Shown: piece by piece, positions 6,239-8,497 of the stretch
Layout: each line of letters begins with the position of its first letter
Numbering within the stretch: position 1 is the first letter of the stretch
NCBI GenBank assembly: GCA_030040525.1
Contig: JASHTN010000390.1
Span: 1 to 8,497, forward strand
Reading direction: 5' to 3'
Source of the DNA: Gammaproteobacteria bacterium
Lineage (GTDB): Bacteria; Pseudomonadota; Gammaproteobacteria; Steroidobacterales; Steroidobacteraceae
Length of the DNA: 8,497 nt
Program-made: the position numbers and the translations under genes
The notes under the pieces: generated by a model
What the model saw: the letters and a program-made list of their open reading frames with translations, nothing else
The model's database searches: none
Told to the model about the DNA's origin: nothing

Positions 6239-6607
6239 GTCGGCGACGTGGATAGGTATCCAGCCGTACCACCGAGTGGGGCGAGATACGCTGCACCAAC
6301 AGCGCCTCCGAGAGCCAAAGTGTGGGGTCCTTCGAAAGCCGCGAAGATAGCCGCGCCCCCTTCTGCAGCTTCTACCTCTGGGAAACCAATGAGGTTCGCC
6401 ACGATGACGCCGCCAACAGCTACGCCAGCAATAGTGCCGACGAGGGCACCCGTTGTGATGTTGCTTTGTACGTTTGGATTATTGGCGGGACTCGGTGTAC
6501 CTCCATTCGGGCACGTCGTCGATGGCAGCGGTGGCAGCGCCGCCTGACAGCCACATCCCAATCTAGCGCAGGCCGCGGGCATAGCCGGGGGCTGATTCCC
6601 TTGCGGC
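6229..6607 (-). CDS. Orphan Rhs C-terminal (toxin-tip) cassette, no own core
   Basis: An open frame of 126 codons that begins with LPQGN right after the stop of the upstream membrane-protein gene and ends at a TGA at 6229-6231. After the PQGN motif there are 121 residues: a Pro/Cys-rich part (QPPAMPAACARLGCGCQ, PPLPSTTCPNGG), then Gly/Ala-rich hydrophobic stretches (about tip residues 48-70, ALVGTIAGVAVGGVIVANLI, and 92-112, LALGGAVGAAYLAPLGGTAG). It has no start codon or ribosome site where the module begins; an internal ATG exists at 6582. The first 14 bases are identical to the site where the main Rhs tip begins, so this is best read as a displaced or silent tip that becomes expressed only when joined to an Rhs core. 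No known nuclease or other catalytic motif is visible; the hydrophobic pattern suggests a membrane-acting domain. Confidence 0.6.
6594..6607. repeat. 14-bp direct repeat, copy at the orphan tip
   Basis: GATTCCCTTGCGGC on the plus strand, identical to 7450-7463. On the coding (minus) strand it encodes PQGN in both places and in the matching frame. It lies a few bases after the stop codon of the membrane protein encoded upstream (TAA, 6612-6614). Confidence 0.9.
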
Positions 6608-6611
6608 AGAT

Positions 6612-7004
6612 TTAGTGCGTGCGCAGAAAACGCATAACCAATCCTGTCACGAGGATCGATACGAGTAGAACTGCAAAGTACAAGATCAAGGTAGTCCGTC
6701 TGCTCGCTGGCGAGCGGTATCGGTCCGCGATCTGCGGAGTATCGGCGAACTCTCTGAGGCGTCGCGTGGCAACGAACATGATCACACCTGCCGGCACAGT
6801 AACCCAGGGAATCCAATCTTTACTCGCGAGCAACGAGGGATAGAAGGAAGCGAAAATCAGCAATACAACGCAAAGACCAGGGACTCCAACAACAATCATA
6901 AATTGGGTAATGGCATCCTGACAGGCCTTGCTGGGGTCATTTCGGTAAGTTCTCCCTAGCGTGTACCCGTAGAGCCTCGCAAAAATGTAGTGACTGATAT
7001 TCAT
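6612..7004 (-). CDS. Three-helix membrane protein, putative immunity protein of the Rhs tip
   Basis: A protein of 130 residues from the ATG at 7004. The N-terminus is polar and basic (MNISHYIFARLYGYTLGRTY). Three membrane helices follow: about residues 33-57 (QFMIVVGVPGLCVVLLIFAS), 64-81 (WIPWVTVPAGVIMFVATRR) and 106-127 (LILYFAVLLVSILVTGLVMR). The frame is open upstream, with an ATG at 7034 (MSSLSAPLSK, 140 residues) as an alternative and a TTG at 7067 overlapping the rhs gene. No start has a strong ribosome site. The gene begins about 40 bases after the rhs stop on the same strand, the usual place of an Rhs immunity gene. With the tip it is bracketed by the 14-bp repeat. I recognise no family; the immunity role is inferred from position. 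Confidence 0.65.
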   Translation of the reverse strand: MNISHYIFARLYGYTLGRTYRNDPSKACQDAITQFMIVVGVPGLCVVLLIFASFYPSLLASKDWIPWVTVPAGVIMFVATRRLREFADTPQIADRYRSPASRRTTLILYFAVLLVSILVTGLVMRFLRTH

Positions 7005-7042
7005 CTTCGAGAGCGGTGCACTGAGCGATGACATCGGAATGA

Positions 7043-8497
7043 TTAGGGGCCGCCACTGAGCAAGCAAACACCGGTCGCGATACGCTCAGTAATGAACTTA
7101 CTGCCTCCAGCGAGTTGGTAAACTCCCGCCGCGGTAGCGCCCAAGGGGCCCAACGATGACAGGGCTCCGCCGATGACAGTATCGACACCCTCGAACGCAA
7201 AGTCGGTATAGTTTCCGTTGGCGAAGTCCACGGCGGCGCTGATTGCCGAAGTTGCGGTGCCAACATAGCCAGCGACTGGACCGATCGTTGCCAGCCCCGG
7301 CAACAATCTAGAGCCTCTCGCTATCTGACTACCTGCGGCGATGATGCCTGCGTCCAAGCCCGCTGCACCGGCAACTGTGATTGGCGCGCCACCCGCGTCG
7401 TTTAGACTCGACGCTAAGCCGCAAGCGGTATTGTGAAGAGAAGCTTGCGGATTCCCTTGCGGCTGTGGAGTCGTTCGCGACTGTTGAGCTGTTTGCGTCT
7501 GCCCCTGGGGAACAGAGATGGCACCTTGCGGCCACGGGACCGTGATATTTGGAGCTGCTAGCGGGACTGTGGTGTAGTAATTGCCACACACGTTGATAAC
7601 CGAGCAAACGTTGTCGGCGTTGCAAGTGTTTGGTAGTGTATATGTCACCGTTACTGAGCCACCGGAGACCAAGTTGCCATTGGAATCGTAATATGGTTGG
7701 TTGAATTCCTCCAACATCTCGGCATTCTCTTGGCTGGTGATCTGATTCGAAGTTGCGATCTCAGCATACAGTAATGCAGCGCCGGCGCTGGCATCACCCA
7801 CGCCCACCCCATCGACCTGTTTGCACGCCCACGCTGGGGTACAAAACCCGGACGGATCGATGTTGGTGAGTGGGTTGTTATTTGCGTAGGTGTAGCGGTT
7901 ATAGCTCTGCGAGTTGGTTCGATCCGGAATGTACGGATCGGCCGACAGCATACGTCCGATGGTCGAGTCCTCGACGCGCCCGTTCATGTGGTTCATGCCC
8001 ATCCAGAGCCCGAGCTGCGTCTGGAACGTATAGCCCTGGCGCGTAATGCCGGCCGCGGTAGTAAGATCCGAGTTACTGGCCGCACCGGACCAGGTCGTGG
8101 GATTCCTTCGCTGCCCGAAAGGTGTGAAGCTCTCGTTGACGACGCTCGTGCCGCTGCTGTTGGTGAGATCGGAGACGCTCGCCTCGTGATCGGAGAGCAC
8201 GTACGTGAAGGTGTTGCCGGCACTTGAGCGAGCGTATACGGCCACGGGCTCATTACCCGCGAAGATGTAGTGCCGATAGGTCGTGGCCGAGACCACCTCA
8301 AGAAGGCCGCCGACGTAATTGGTAGTCTCGCTCGTCCCGTTACCCGTATACATCTGCTGCCAGCGCATGCGGTCCGGGCCGTAGGAGAAGGCTACGGTTT
8401 CAGCCGTTGAGCCACTGCCAGCATTCACCGTGACCGGGTAGTTGTAGCTCGTCCACGTGATCGAGTTGCCCTGCCGCGCTGTGGCATTGCCATTGGC
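7043..8497 (-). CDS. Rhs-family protein, C-terminal part with RHS core and variable tip (runs off right edge)
   Basis: The last 484 codons of an Rhs/YD-repeat protein, open to the window edge. It shows YD-repeat-like strands (YRHYIFAGNEPVAVY, FTYVLSDHEASVSDLT), FTPFGQR, and the RHS-associated core: QLGLWMGMNHMNGRVEDSTI, GRMLSADPYI, NRYTYANNNPLTNIDPSGF. The final DPSG is encoded at about 7847-7858. About 130 residues of Cys-containing and Pro/Gln-rich linker follow, with three PQG motifs (WPQG, VPQG, PQPQGN). The last 135 residues after PQGN form the variable tip: Gly/Ala-rich and hydrophobic, with no nuclease, ADP-ribosylation or protease signature that I can see. Rhs proteins encase a C-terminal toxin in a shell and deliver it to neighbouring cells, often by type VI secretion, but no secretion gene is in view. 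The gene is visibly less GC-rich than 1-5016. Confidence 0.93.
   Translation of the reverse strand, partial: ANGNATARQGNSITWTSYNYPVTVNAGSGSTAETVAFSYGPDRMRWQQMYTGNGTSETTNYVGGLLEVVSATTYRHYIFAGNEPVAVYARSSAGNTFTYVLSDHEASVSDLTNSSGTSVVNESFTPFGQRRNPTTWSGAASNSDLTTAAGITRQGYTFQTQLGLWMGMNHMNGRVEDSTIGRMLSADPYIPDRTNSQSYNRYTYANNNPLTNIDPSGFCTPAWACKQVDGVGVGDASAGAALLYAEIATSNQITSQENAEMLEEFNQPYYDSNGNLVSGGSVTVTYTLPNTCNADNVCSVINVCGNYYTTVPLAAPNITVPWPQGAISVPQGQTQTAQQSRTTPQPQGNPQASLHNTACGLASSLNDAGGAPITVAGAAGLDAGIIAAGSQIARGSRLLPGLATIGPVAGYVGTATSAISAAVDFANGNYTDFAFEGVDTVIGGALSSLGPLGATAAGVYQLAGGSKFITERIATGVCLLSGGP
7419..7450. repeat. Inverted repeat beside the tip junction
   Basis: CCGCAAGC (7419-7426) and GCTTGCGG (7443-7450) form a perfect 8-bp inverted repeat with a 16-base spacer, ending at the first base of the 14-bp direct repeat. 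The heptamer CTTGCGG recurs at 7444-7450, 7456-7462 and 7525-7531 and at the orphan copy 6600-6606, and is inverted at 7419-7425. Confidence 0.6.
7450..7463. repeat. 14-bp direct repeat, copy at the active Rhs tip
   Basis: GATTCCCTTGCGGC, identical to 6594-6607 and in the same orientation, 856 bp apart. It encodes PQGN at the end of the Pro/Gln-rich linker, and sequence similarity between the two tips stops immediately on both sides. It marks the border between shared Rhs linker and variable tip. Confidence 0.9.

Noticed and set aside
6615..6816. Upstream extension of the orphan-tip frame to a 195-residue protein
   Set aside because: This part overlaps the three-helix membrane protein gene in another frame and looks like out-of-frame translation; tip-like sequence begins only at the 14-bp repeat.
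1..8497. tRNA, rRNA, CRISPR array or insertion-sequence transposase
   Set aside because: No tRNA-like cloverleaf, no regularly spaced repeats and no transposase motif were seen on either strand.

Overview
The window looks like chromosome of a GC-rich bacterium, most likely a gammaproteobacterium. This is inferred from the very high G+C at third codon positions and from the gene set: an FkpA/Mip-like periplasmic FKBP, a DUF486 protein, a DUF2007 protein and a two-domain Sua5. I cannot name the genus. The window has two parts.

Positions 1 to about 5016 are ordinary, densely packed GC-rich chromosome. On the minus strand, a LolD/MacB-type ABC ATPase (420-1103) overlaps by one base the start of an FtsX/MacB-like permease that runs off the left edge. 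Divergent from it on the plus strand are a DUF2007 protein (1177-1455) and a secreted FKBP-type prolyl isomerase (1522-2385). Convergent with those is a second minus-strand run: Sua5 threonylcarbamoyl-AMP synthase (3994-5016), a fold-III PLP decarboxylase best read as ornithine decarboxylase (2786-3961), and a DUF486 membrane protein (2398-2751).

Positions about 5100 to 8497 are a mosaic accessory region. First comes the decayed C-terminal helicase end of a conjugative relaxase (about 5135-5567, plus strand), frameshifted by a 4-bp tandem duplication. Then base composition drops and a minus-strand Rhs locus fills the rest. It holds the 3' end of an Rhs protein with the Rhs-associated core (7043-8497), a predicted membrane partner or immunity protein (6612-7004), an orphan Rhs C-terminal cassette without a core of its own (6229-6607), a second small membrane protein whose start overlaps the orphan's stop (5990-6238), and a damaged ankyrin-repeat gene (about 5600-5990) whose start overlaps the preceding stop.

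The most interesting structure is the relation between the two Rhs tips. The active tip and the orphan tip both start at the same short motif (Pro-Gln-Gly-Asn), encoded by an exact 14-bp direct repeat (7450-7463 and 6594-6607). These copies bracket the first tip plus its membrane partner. Recombination between them would remove 856 bp and join the Rhs core in frame to the orphan tip. Both tips are Gly/Ala-rich and hydrophobic, and both partners are multi-spanning membrane proteins. This suggests, but does not prove, membrane-acting toxins with membrane immunity proteins.
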